Assembly (NCBI GenBank): GCA_944391475.1
Contig: CALXTR010000015.1
Location: 1 to 35,764 of the forward strand
Direction: 5' to 3'
Length of the DNA: 35,764 nucleotides
Origin: an uncultured Alphaproteobacteria bacterium
Lineage (GTDB): Bacteria; Pseudomonadota; Alphaproteobacteria; RF32; CAG-239
A model generated the notes under the pieces. That model was not told the DNA's origin and made no database searches. It was given only the letters and a program-made list of their open reading frames with translations. Positions 13,573-20,763 of this stretch are shown piece after piece (position 1 is the first letter of the stretch; each line of letters opens with the position of its first letter). The translations under genes were made by a program, and so were the position numbers.

Positions 13573-14499
13573 ATGAACACCAAACCCAAAGCAACTAGAA
13601 ACAAAACAATTGAGCTTTCTCTAAAAGAAGAAAAGTTGTATGTTTCACGCTGTATTAAACTGAAACAAAAGTCTTCTTTTAATGAGGTTATCAATAAAAC
13701 CATTCATCAAGATGCATTAAAAGCTATTGACTTGTTACCTGATAAGTGTGTGGATTTAATGGTGGTAGATCCACCTTATAATCTGACCAAGAATTTTGGA
13801 ACAACTACTTTTAAGGAAACGGATCTCAAAAGCTACAAAAAGTGGCTCGATAAATGGCTCAAAAAAACCGTTCGTCTCCTTAAAGACAATGCTTCCATTT
13901 ACATTTGTTCAGACTGGAAAACCTCAATTGCCATTCCAGAAATTGCCGGTAAGTATTTTATACTCCAAAACCGCATTTCTTGGGAGCGCGAAAAAGGGCG
14001 CGGGGCTCAAAACAACTGGAAAAACTGTCTTGAAGATATTTGGTTTTTCACGATGGGAAAAGAATATACCTTTAATCTTGAGGCGGTTAAAATCCAAAAA
14101 GAAGTGATAGCACCTTATCGCGACAATAACGGTGCCCCCAAAGACTGGGTACAAGACGGTGAAAAGCGCTATCGACTCACTCATCCTTCTAATATCTGGA
14201 CAGACATATCCATTCCATTTTGGTCCATGCCCGAAAACACCCCTCACCCAACCCAAAAACCCGAAAAGCTGATTGCCAAGCTCATTTTGGCCTCAAGCAA
14301 CCCCGGTGATGTGGTTTTTGACCCCTTCTTGGGTTCCGGCACCACCTCGGTCACCGCCAAAAAACTCGGACGGCGCTTTATCGGGATTGAGCGGGAAAAA
14401 GAGTACGCCGCACTTTCGGAGCGACGCTTGGAACTTGCAGACACTTACCCGAATATTCAAGGTTTTGAAAATGGTATTTTCAAAGCCCGTAATTGCTAA
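13573..14499 (+). CDS. Solitary DNA N6-adenine/N4-cytosine methyltransferase (beta order)
   Basis: The protein transfers a methyl group from S-adenosylmethionine to an exocyclic amino group in DNA. Motif IV DPPY is at 66-69, and motif I, DPFLGSGT, is at 250-257 near the C-terminus. IV before I is the order of the beta group. HPTQKPEKL (225-233) and GRRFIGIEREKEY are the other family hallmarks. Length is 308 residues. It lacks the C-terminal region of about 80 residues found in CcrM, so GANTC specificity is not supported; the target is unknown. The ATG at 13573 is used, since the upstream TTG at 13555 lies inside HPr. No intact restriction enzyme adjoins it, but a frameshifted remnant follows at once. 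It may be an orphan left from a restriction-modification system. Confidence 0.88.
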   Translation: MNTKPKATRNKTIELSLKEEKLYVSRCIKLKQKSSFNEVINKTIHQDALKAIDLLPDKCVDLMVVDPPYNLTKNFGTTTFKETDLKSYKKWLDKWLKKTVRLLKDNASIYICSDWKTSIAIPEIAGKYFILQNRISWEREKGRGAQNNWKNCLEDIWFFTMGKEYTFNLEAVKIQKEVIAPYRDNNGAPKDWVQDGEKRYRLTHPSNIWTDISIPFWSMPENTPHPTQKPEKLIAKLILASSNPGDVVFDPFLGSGTTSVTAKKLGRRFIGIEREKEYAALSERRLELADTYPNIQGFENGIFKARNC

Positions 14500-14802
14500 A
14501 AACAGATACCATTCCCATTAATGAATTTATTGATAAATTTGTAAATGAACGGATGATTAATAAGTATATCGCCAGCTTTATCAATTGTTTGATAAAGATA
14601 AGTCATCTTTTGGTGACTGCAAAAACTTGGCGGAATTAATCAGGAGCAACTTGAAAAAACTGCTGATGATCAGGCCCAAAAGCGCAAAGAAGACGCCTTG
14701 AAGATTTTGGAAAAACAAGGACGAATATTCATGTCGAAACACCATAATAAGTCGACCGGAAGTGTAAATCTGATGGCTAAAAAATCAAACCGCACTTACT
14801 GA
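14493..14802 (+). pseudogene. Frameshifted gene remnant behind the methyltransferase
   Basis: Three coding-like segments continue one another in different frames. Segment one, from about 14493, reads DTIPINEFIDKFVNERMINK and on to ASF at 14579. Segment two is YQLFDKDKSSFGD (14579-14617). Segment three is LQKLGGINQEQLEKTADDQA and on to a TGA at 14800-14802. Each step is a shift of the same sign, as if one base had been lost: adding one T near 14577-14579 and one C near 14617 joins them. A third missing base near 14496 would join the start to the methyltransferase frame. The remnant may be the decayed partner of the methyltransferase or its lost C-terminal extension. I do not recognise the family. 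Confidence 0.5.
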
Positions 14803-14913
14803 TATATCAATTTGGTTAGGGTTTAGACCTCTTGTTTTGATTCCTTTTGAGATTAAATCAATGATGATGCTTACACTAAGTGAGCTAATTTTAATCTTTT
14901 TAGGAGTTCTAAC
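14803..14913. other. Intergenic region before the Cys-rich peptide
   Basis: This gap between the remnant and the small peptide gene is AT-rich, contains one GATTC site near 14839, and presumably holds the peptide's promoter. I could not fix the hexamers. Confidence 0.3.
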
Positions 14914-15039
14914 ATGAAAAACGAATATGAAAACAACAAAACCAGCAAAACTGCTTCCAGCAATTCTGAAAACACAAAAAAAACCGCATCTGAAAAAAAT
15001 TCCGCTAAAAATTGCGGCTGCGGTTGCGGCAATAAATAA
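14914..15039 (+). CDS. 41-residue Cys-rich small protein (C-x-C-x-C tail)
   Basis: An ATG at 14914 opens 41 codons ending in TAA at 15037-15039. AGGAG lies about 8 bases before the ATG, and a good terminator begins 21 bp after the stop, so this is a complete small transcription unit. The first 32 residues are Lys, Ser, Thr, Asn and Glu rich and look disordered. The end reads NCGCGCGNK, with three cysteines alternating with glycines. Such a tail could bind a metal ion or cluster, or serve as a modified or anchored tail. No family is recognised. The first 18 bases of the gene are identical to the first 18 of the gene at 18479. Confidence 0.65.
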   Translation: MKNEYENNKTSKTASSNSENTKKTASEKNSAKNCGCGCGNK

Positions 15040-15060
15040 TTGAGCTTAGCGGCTTAATTA

Positions 15061-15104
15061 AAAATCCCCTTTCAGATTTTTTTCCGGAAGGGGATTTTTT
15101 GTTT
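15061..15104 (+). terminator. Terminator after the Cys-rich peptide
   Basis: An 11-bp stem (AAAATCCCCTT at 15061-15071 with AAGGGGATTTT at 15088-15098) is followed by TTGTTTT. It closes the small-peptide gene. Confidence 0.88.
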
Positions 15105-15162
15105 TACTATTCGGATTATTTAGTTATATAGTATATGTATTGTGCTTTATAAGGGATTACAG

Positions 15163-15780
15163 ATGAAAAAATTTGTTTTTACACTAGCTACCGCGCTGTT
15201 AATGTTACCAATATCCGCTAAAGCCTCCCAAGAAGAGGCGTTGCGCCAGATTGAAACTTATCTCAACAGTATTAAAACGCTGGAAGCCGATTTTGTGCAA
15301 ACTTCCAGCAATGGCGGAACCGCCGAGGGAAAACTCTATATTGCCAAGCCTAACAAAATCCGCATGGAATATGACGACCCGACCTCAGTCTTGATTGTGG
15401 GTGATGGTAACTACATTGTGTATCACGACAAAGAGCTCGATCAGGTGACCCATATCGATTATGACGACATTCCGGCCTCGCTTATCTTGGCTAATGATGT
15501 GAAAATTGACGGCAAAAACATTAAAGCCAGCAATTTTTATCAAGATGCCGGTATCACTTCTGTGACCTTGGATTATAAAGACAAAGGTGATGTTGGGCCA
15601 ATTACGCTGCTTTTTTCAAATAATCCGTTAGAACTCAAACAATGGAAAATTGTGGATCCGCAAAATATTGAAGTTAAAATTTCCTTATACAACTCAATGC
15701 AAGACGGAGAACTTGATAACAGCTTGTTTAAGTTTAAGGATAAAAAATCTAATCCGCTTAACTACAAAAAGAAAAGATAA
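15163..15780 (+). CDS. lolA: Outer-membrane lipoprotein carrier protein LolA
   Basis: LolA shuttles lipoproteins across the periplasm from LolCDE to the outer membrane. A signal peptide covers MKKFVFTLATALLMLPISAKA, with cleavage before SQEEA. The mature protein has the family's first helix motif, LRQIETYLNSIKTLEADFVQTS, then GKLYIAKPNKIRMEYDDP, which lines the lipid cavity. Total length is 205 residues. The ATG at 15163 is chosen because AAGGGA lies 7-8 bases upstream and the signal peptide starts there. The stop overlaps the xthA start by one base (TAATG), so the two are translationally coupled. lolA followed by xthA is a common alphaproteobacterial pair. Confidence 0.93.
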   Translation: MKKFVFTLATALLMLPISAKASQEEALRQIETYLNSIKTLEADFVQTSSNGGTAEGKLYIAKPNKIRMEYDDPTSVLIVGDGNYIVYHDKELDQVTHIDYDDIPASLILANDVKIDGKNIKASNFYQDAGITSVTLDYKDKGDVGPITLLFSNNPLELKQWKIVDPQNIEVKISLYNSMQDGELDNSLFKFKDKKSNPLNYKKKR

Positions 15781-16586
15781 TGTCGACTTTTAAACTGGCT
15801 ACTTGGAATGTGAATTCCATTCGCATTCGTTTGGAACTTCTCAAAAAACTTATTGAGGCTGAAAATCCGGATATTATCTGTTTGCAAGAAGTGAAAGCAA
15901 AGGAAGAAGATTTTCCGTTTGCTGACATTCGCGCCATGGGATATCCGGAAATTGCGCTTTATGGTATGGCAGGATATAACGGTGTGGCCATTCTTGCCAA
16001 AACTCCGCTTAAATCCCCCGAAAAGCTCAATTGGGTCGGCAAGACCGATGCCCGCCATATCAAAGCCTATGTGTTTGATGACATTGAAATCAATAATATT
16101 TATATTCCGGCCGGCGGGGATATCCCAGACCCGATTGTCAATTTGTCATTTGCACATAAATTAACTTTTATGGACGATATTGCAGAGTATTACGAACTCC
16201 ACAAAGCTGAGCTGGCGAGCAAAAAAATGCTCCTATGCGGAGATTTTAATGTGGCACCGTGCGAAAATGATGTGTGGAACCATAAGCAGATGCTCAAAAT
16301 CGTATCGCACACCCCGATTGAAGTACAGCGGCTCACCCGTCTGCGCAACTCTTTGGATTTGGTTGATGTGGTGCGCAATCTTTATCCGGAGCCGGAAAAA
16401 ATCTACACCTGGTGGAGCTATCGTAACCCGAACTGGGCGACCAACAACAAAGGGCGGCGATTGGACCATGTATGGGTTTCGCCCAACTTAAGCGAGCGAG
16501 TGGTCAGTGCCAAAATTCTCAAAGAGTCTCGTAGTTGGGAGCGTCCGTCCGATCACGTTCCGTTGATTGTGGAGCTAAAACTTTAG
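15780..16586 (+). CDS. xthA: Exodeoxyribonuclease III (AP endonuclease)
   Basis: XthA cleaves 5' to abasic sites and trims 3' blocks in base excision repair, so it acts just after glycosylases such as the MutM in this window. LATWNVNSIRIRL starts the fold. The metal ligand is E37 in CLQEVK. NIYIPAGGDIPDP, LLCGDFNVAP and the final SDHVPL (catalytic H259, D258) are all present. At 268 residues the length is normal. Its 3' end overlaps the end of the convergent response-regulator gene by 12 bp. Confidence 0.96.
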   Translation: MSTFKLATWNVNSIRIRLELLKKLIEAENPDIICLQEVKAKEEDFPFADIRAMGYPEIALYGMAGYNGVAILAKTPLKSPEKLNWVGKTDARHIKAYVFDDIEINNIYIPAGGDIPDPIVNLSFAHKLTFMDDIAEYYELHKAELASKKMLLCGDFNVAPCENDVWNHKQMLKIVSHTPIEVQRLTRLRNSLDLVDVVRNLYPEPEKIYTWWSYRNPNWATNNKGRRLDHVWVSPNLSERVVSAKILKESRSWERPSDHVPLIVELKL

Positions 16587-17195
16587 CTGATACCCGCCAT
16601 CTTCTGTTAAAATCAGCTGGGCGGAGGCGTCATCGTGCTCGACTTTTTGGCGTAGGCGATAGATATGTGTTTCGATGGTATGAGTGGTGGCCTCGGGATT
16701 ATAACCCCATACTTCCTGCAATAACTCATTTTTACCGGTTATTTTATCGGCTCCGGCCTTATATAAATATTTAATAATCGAAATTTCTTTTTCAGTCAGC
16801 TTAATTACTTCGCCATTGCGCAAATTGCAGATTTCTTTTTTGAAGGGTCGCAACTCATAATTATTAAACCGCAAATAGCCGTCCTCGCTATTTTCATAAA
16901 AGTGAATCCCCGATTTTATCATATCTAACAACAAGGCAAGTGAGAGCGGTTTTTCAACCACGGTAACATTGCCGACAGACACATCGGCGCCATTACTGGT
17001 CAGCAAAAACACCGGAGCGGGGTGGTCGGCATATTTCTCCGCCGCTTCTTTCTGCTCATCTAACAGTACCAAATCATAAAAAGCACCCGCTTCATCAGCA
17101 CGACAAACATTAAAATCCGGCGCATAAAGTTTGATTTGGCCGCTTAAATCTTCGGCAAAAGCTTCATTGTCTGACAAAAACAACAGATTATGCAT
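16575..17195 (-). CDS. OmpR-type response regulator with compact receiver
   Basis: This is a two-component transcription factor. The N-terminal receiver is short: D9 in the acidic corner, phospho-acceptor D46 in YDLVLLDE, T66 (LLTSN) and K82 (VVEKPL) are visible, but about 20 residues fewer than usual lie before the linker. The C-terminal half (from about 108) is a winged helix of the OmpR/PhoB class, with LTEKEISIIKYLYK and the recognition helix in THTIETHIYRLRQKV. AAGGAA precedes the ATG by about 8 bases. It lies 12 bp behind the porin gene and is probably co-transcribed with it. No sensor kinase is adjacent. The receiver may be only weakly phosphorylated. Confidence 0.9.
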   Translation of the reverse strand: MHNLLFLSDNEAFAEDLSGQIKLYAPDFNVCRADEAGAFYDLVLLDEQKEAAEKYADHPAPVFLLTSNGADVSVGNVTVVEKPLSLALLLDMIKSGIHFYENSEDGYLRFNNYELRPFKKEICNLRNGEVIKLTEKEISIIKYLYKAGADKITGKNELLQEVWGYNPEATTHTIETHIYRLRQKVEHDDASAQLILTEDGGYQLKF

Positions 17196-17207
17196 TAGTC
17201 TTATTCC

Positions 17208-18326
17208 TTAAAAGTTCAGTCGCAAACCCGATACCACCGCATAGCCGGTACGATTTTCCGATACCTCATCAGTGGCGCCACGAAACTTGGTATAAGCTCC
17301 AATCAAATAGGCGTCTATCCATTTATTAAACTTGTATTGGTTAGATAACATAGTGATTTGGCTACGGTTTTTAGTGTGTGAGGCTTTGGCATCAAAATAG
17401 CCTAAACTAACCTGATAGGGCCCGATTTCATACCCCAAACCAATATCCCAGGCATATCCCTCACGGTAGTTATCAAACAACTCCGGTGTGCGCTCGCTTA
17501 TCTGACTTGGCTTTCTCTTGTCATCGCCATCAATATAAGTTTTGCGAAAACTTCCACCCAAGGTCCAGCCACCACGTCTTAACTGCATTCCGGCGCCAAG
17601 TTCTTTATCATTATCGTGATACTCGGCATAACTCAAAGAAGCACTAATATCAACAAAGTCTAAATCCAAATTATGATACAAAGCCGCGATATAGCCATCA
17701 TCTTTGGCATAGTCGGCAAATTTGTTAATCAATCCGGTGCGGCTATATGCATCGGGAACATAAGAAAAACCCAGCAAAGTATTATAAAATTCCGGTGTGA
17801 TATAACTCACCTTAGCCGCAGTTCCGTCGGTATTGATAGCGGTGCTGTTTAAGGTTGCAAAAGAAGCGGTCTTTTTAGTTCGAACCCAGTTCGGATTGGC
17901 AATAAAATCAACCACGCGGCTCTCATTTAAGCCCAACGGACCAACCATGGGCGCACCTTGATGAAATTGGGTGGCGACGTTGGCGGTTTGTCCAATCATC
18001 AATCTTCCGACCGGAGCATCAAAAATGCCATAAACCTCCTCACCCCAATCGCCTTGGCTATAGTTTTTGAGCTCGTGGTCAATACCGCCCATAAAATCGG
18101 CATTAAGCGAGGCGCTGTAATCGTCATTATAAGTATAAATCACTGCGGTATTGAGCCGGAAATCTCCGGTTCCTTGGCTATGGTGCTCATAGTTTTGAAA
18201 TCTTGGCTCAAGGTCTGAATAGCCATATAAGCCGGTGGCCGAACCGCTAATCTCATAATCCCATGCGGCAGAGGCGCTAAAAGGAAACATTAGCCCTAGT
18301 AAAAGTGCCGGAAAAGTTTTGTTCAT
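17208..18326 (-). CDS. Outer-membrane porin (16-strand type)
   Basis: A signal peptide MNKTFPALLLGLMFPFSASA is followed by a mature beta-barrel of about 350 residues. The start AAWDYEISGSATGLYGY, the aromatic-girdled alternating strands and the terminal strand GYAVVSGLRLNF with C-terminal Phe, recognised by the Bam machinery, are typical of general diffusion porins. MIGQTANVATQFHQGAPMVG is the usual loop-3/constriction region. The ATG at 18326 is chosen over one at 18335 because AAAGGATG sits just upstream of it and overlaps the earlier ATG. It is the first gene of a porin-response-regulator unit under a good promoter. Solute selectivity cannot be read. Confidence 0.88.
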   Translation of the reverse strand: MNKTFPALLLGLMFPFSASAAWDYEISGSATGLYGYSDLEPRFQNYEHHSQGTGDFRLNTAVIYTYNDDYSASLNADFMGGIDHELKNYSQGDWGEEVYGIFDAPVGRLMIGQTANVATQFHQGAPMVGPLGLNESRVVDFIANPNWVRTKKTASFATLNSTAINTDGTAAKVSYITPEFYNTLLGFSYVPDAYSRTGLINKFADYAKDDGYIAALYHNLDLDFVDISASLSYAEYHDNDKELGAGMQLRRGGWTLGGSFRKTYIDGDDKRKPSQISERTPELFDNYREGYAWDIGLGYEIGPYQVSLGYFDAKASHTKNRSQITMLSNQYKFNKWIDAYLIGAYTKFRGATDEVSENRTGYAVVSGLRLNF

Positions 18327-18357
18327 CAAAATCATCCTTTGTATAAAAACTGTCTTA

Positions 18358-18385
18358 AGTTTAGACTGTGGCGGCGAGCTGTCAA
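18358..18385 (-). promoter_or_regulatory. Porin promoter (reverse strand)
   Basis: On the reverse strand TTGACA (18385-18380, perfect) is followed after 16 bp by TAAACT (18363-18358). It is about 32 bp upstream of the porin ATG. Confidence 0.6.
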
Positions 18386-18427
18386 CAAAAATCTATCTAT
18401 ACATAAGCTCCATTATGACAAATAAAA

Positions 18428-18456
18428 TTGCTTTAACCCCAAAAATGTGCTATGAT
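18428..18456 (+). promoter_or_regulatory. Promoter of the charged-protein gene at 18479
   Basis: TTGCTT (18428-18433) and TATGAT (18451-18456) are 17 bp apart, and the gene starts 22 bp after the -10. It is divergent from the porin promoter. Confidence 0.55.
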
Positions 18457-18478
18457 GCGTTTGATTTGAGACAAAAAA

Positions 18479-19111
18479 ATGAAAAACGAATATGAAGATG
18501 GTCGCGATGAGTTGGCCGAAAAGAAAAAAATGCTGATTGAGGAAGTTAACAAAGGTATCAACAGCAATATTCCTTTGCGCAAAGAGCAGAAAAAATATCT
18601 CAAAAATATGCTCTTGTTTGTGATTTTGCGCACCTCAAAAAGCAAATCTGCCAACCCCTTAAACTTGCAAAAAATTGTTAATCGCGCTTTCAAAAAGTTG
18701 TTTGTCCGCATGATTTTTAACCAAAGCAGTGAAGAAGACCTTGATGAGGACGAAGAATTTTATGACCACAATTTTATTGTTAATCTGAACAATATTCAGG
18801 CTAATGACAATAAAATGAACCTAAATAAAATCAGTAGCTGGATTTCACCAAAAAACATTATGACCTCGCTTAAAGAGGCTGTGAGCGGTTTGTTATCTAA
18901 AAAAGATTTGGCGGCCCGAAAAGAAGTGAAAGTCAACCACCGCGAGACGCCCGAAGAAATTTTGGCTCGCAAACGAATGGCGCGAGCAATGACCGCAGAA
19001 AGGCAAAAGCTGATTATGCAAGAACAATCTCGCGAGTTTGAAAACCAGATGGAAAATATGATGCGCCAGAGAATGTATGAACTGGAGCGCGGCGAACGCT
19101 CCAGACACTAA
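18479..19111 (+). CDS. Charged helical protein of unknown function
   Basis: I do not recognise a family. The 210-residue protein lacks a signal peptide and membrane segments. It is strongly helical and charged, with an acidic stretch (SSEEDLDEDEEFYDH near 83-97) and a C-terminal third rich in Arg, Glu, Met and Gln (ERQKLIMQEQSREFENQMEN) that looks like a coiled coil or amphipathic helix. Spacing from the promoter is short, so the leader is only about 15 bases, with no strong ribosome binding site. It converges on rlmN, and the ends overlap by 4 bp. In style it resembles the unknown protein at 2920. Confidence 0.7.
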   Translation: MKNEYEDGRDELAEKKKMLIEEVNKGINSNIPLRKEQKKYLKNMLLFVILRTSKSKSANPLNLQKIVNRAFKKLFVRMIFNQSSEEDLDEDEEFYDHNFIVNLNNIQANDNKMNLNKISSWISPKNIMTSLKEAVSGLLSKKDLAARKEVKVNHRETPEEILARKRMARAMTAERQKLIMQEQSREFENQMENMMRQRMYELERGERSRH

Positions 19112-20190
19112 TCTTGAGCTTTTGGAGCAATTTTTTGAGATTTTAGCTGTCCGCAGGCGGCTAAAATATCTTGTCCGCGGGCCACGCGCACCGGTGCCGA
19201 GTAGCCGGCTTTTTCCAAAGCAACCGAAAAGGCCGTAACTTTGTTTTTGGGACTCGGTTCATAGGCACAACCCGGCCATGGGTTAAATGGTATCAGGTTA
19301 AATTTTGCCAAAATCTTATATTTTTTCATCAGCTTAATCAGTTGATTGGCGCAATCTAGGCTATCATTAATATCTTTGAGCATCAGGTACTCAAAAGTGA
19401 TGTATTTACCCCAACTGGCTTGTTTTTGAAATTCTTGGCAAGCCTTCATCAACTCATCTATCCCATATTTGCGATTAATCGGCATAATTCGAGAGCGAAT
19501 TTCATCATTGGGGGCGTGTAGGCTTATTGCCAAACGGACACCAAGCTCGCTTGCCACCAACGGAATTTTGGGAGCAATGCCAGATGATGACAAAGTAATG
19601 CGTCGCTTGGAAATAGCGATACCATCACCATCAGAAATGATTTTTAAGGCCTTAAAAACATTATCAACATTGTGCAAAGGCTCACCCATGCCCATAACCA
19701 CAATATTTGACAGGTAGCGAGTTTCATCTGAGGGGCTAGGCCATTCGTGATAGGCATCGCGGGCGACCATAAACTGTCCGACAATTTCTCCGGCGGTCAA
19801 ATTTCGAGTGAGTTTTTGAGAACCGGTATGGCAAAAAGTGCAACCCACCGCGCAACCAACCTGAGTTGAGATGCAAACGGCACCGCGGTCGGTTTCGGGG
19901 ATATAGACCATCTCCACTCTTTGACCATCGGCAAATTCCAAAAGCCATTTGTGGGTTTTGTCTTTGGAGATTTGCTCGGTCACGATTTTGGGGCGGGTAA
20001 TGGTGTATCCGGCCGCAAGCTTGGCACGAAAATCTTTAGAGAGATTGCTCATCTCCTCAAAATTGCCAACTCCGCGATTATATATCCACTGCCAGAGCTG
20101 TTTGGCGCGGAAAGGCTTTTCACCGAGTTTTGCGACTTCGGCAGCCAACTCCTCTTTGCTTAAGCCCAGTAGCTCAATTTTTTCAGACAT
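19108..20190 (-). CDS. rlmN: Dual-specificity 23S rRNA/tRNA adenine-C2 methyltransferase RlmN
   Basis: RlmN is a radical-SAM enzyme that methylates C2 of A2503 in 23S rRNA and A37 in some tRNAs. The [4Fe-4S] motif is C113-x3-C117-x2-C120 in VGCAVGCTFCHTG. VVMGMGEPLHN is the SAM-binding GEP region. ITLSSSGIAPKI and LAISLHAPNDEIRSRIMPIN follow in order. Near the end, RVARGQDILAACGQL contains the methyl-carrying cysteine. Length is 360 residues. The gene starts 1 bp after the IalB-like stop, so the two form an operon. The N-terminal LGEKPFRAKQLWQWIYNRG accessory domain is intact. Confidence 0.97.
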   Translation of the reverse strand: MSEKIELLGLSKEELAAEVAKLGEKPFRAKQLWQWIYNRGVGNFEEMSNLSKDFRAKLAAGYTITRPKIVTEQISKDKTHKWLLEFADGQRVEMVYIPETDRGAVCISTQVGCAVGCTFCHTGSQKLTRNLTAGEIVGQFMVARDAYHEWPSPSDETRYLSNIVVMGMGEPLHNVDNVFKALKIISDGDGIAISKRRITLSSSGIAPKIPLVASELGVRLAISLHAPNDEIRSRIMPINRKYGIDELMKACQEFQKQASWGKYITFEYLMLKDINDSLDCANQLIKLMKKYKILAKFNLIPFNPWPGCAYEPSPKNKVTAFSVALEKAGYSAPVRVARGQDILAACGQLKSQKIAPKAQD

Positions 20191-20191
20191 A

Positions 20192-20704
20192 TTATTTCTT
20201 CTTGCACTTGTTAGAAATGGCCAAATAAGCTTGAGAAAAACCGCTCAAAGAATAGGTATCTTTGGTCAAAGTACCCTTACTTGAAGTTCCGGTAATAATC
20301 ATTCGGTTGCCTCGTTTCATAGCGGTAACCAATTCTTTATCCGCGGCTTCATCAATGGCCCAAGCTTTATCGCCATCAATAAACAAGCGGTTGTAGCTCT
20401 TGTTGCCAATTTTAACCGTAACTTTGGAATCGGGCTTATAGGTGTAGCCGGCATTGATGTTGACCACGTCATAGCTCTTTTCGGACGGACGATGGGTAAT
20501 CACCGTATAAATATCGCCGCGTTTGGTATATTTGCCTTCATCTTTTTTGGGGGTGGATGCCATGTAGCAAACGATACCGCCGCGGTCTTGATAGTAATAG
20601 GCTATCCAATCGCCATATTCGCCTAAAACCTGCGGTGTGGCCGCTAGAGCTTGATTGGCGGCAAAAAATCCTAAAAATCCGAAAGCTAAATAAATCTTTT
20701 TCAT
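20192..20704 (-). CDS. IalB-family (invasion-associated locus B) periplasmic protein
   Basis: The family is named after a Bartonella protein affecting red-cell invasion but is widespread in alphaproteobacteria, including non-pathogens, and its biochemical role is unclear. A signal peptide MKKIYLAFGFLGFFAANQALA is followed by GEYGDWIAYYY, the conserved start (GxWxxxC-like region), GIVCYMAS and a late SNKCKKK. The two cysteines could form a disulphide. IDGDKAWAIDEAADKELVTAMKRGNRMIITGTSSKGT matches the family's second half. The ATG at 20704 is preferred because GTGGG is about 9 bases from it but only 3 from the alternative ATG at 20710. It is the first gene of an operon with rlmN. Confidence 0.82.
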   Translation of the reverse strand: MKKIYLAFGFLGFFAANQALAATPQVLGEYGDWIAYYYQDRGGIVCYMASTPKKDEGKYTKRGDIYTVITHRPSEKSYDVVNINAGYTYKPDSKVTVKIGNKSYNRLFIDGDKAWAIDEAADKELVTAMKRGNRMIITGTSSKGTLTKDTYSLSGFSQAYLAISNKCKKK

Positions 20705-20763
20705 TCTCATCTACCCACAATTTAGTTAAACTGCAAATAATATATTTGAAATTTATATAAAAA

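Noticed and set aside
13573..14499. Methyltransferase as CcrM (GANTC-specific)
   Set aside because: It is 308 residues and lacks the C-terminal DNA-recognition region of CcrM. The sequence after DPPYNL also does not follow the CcrM pattern.
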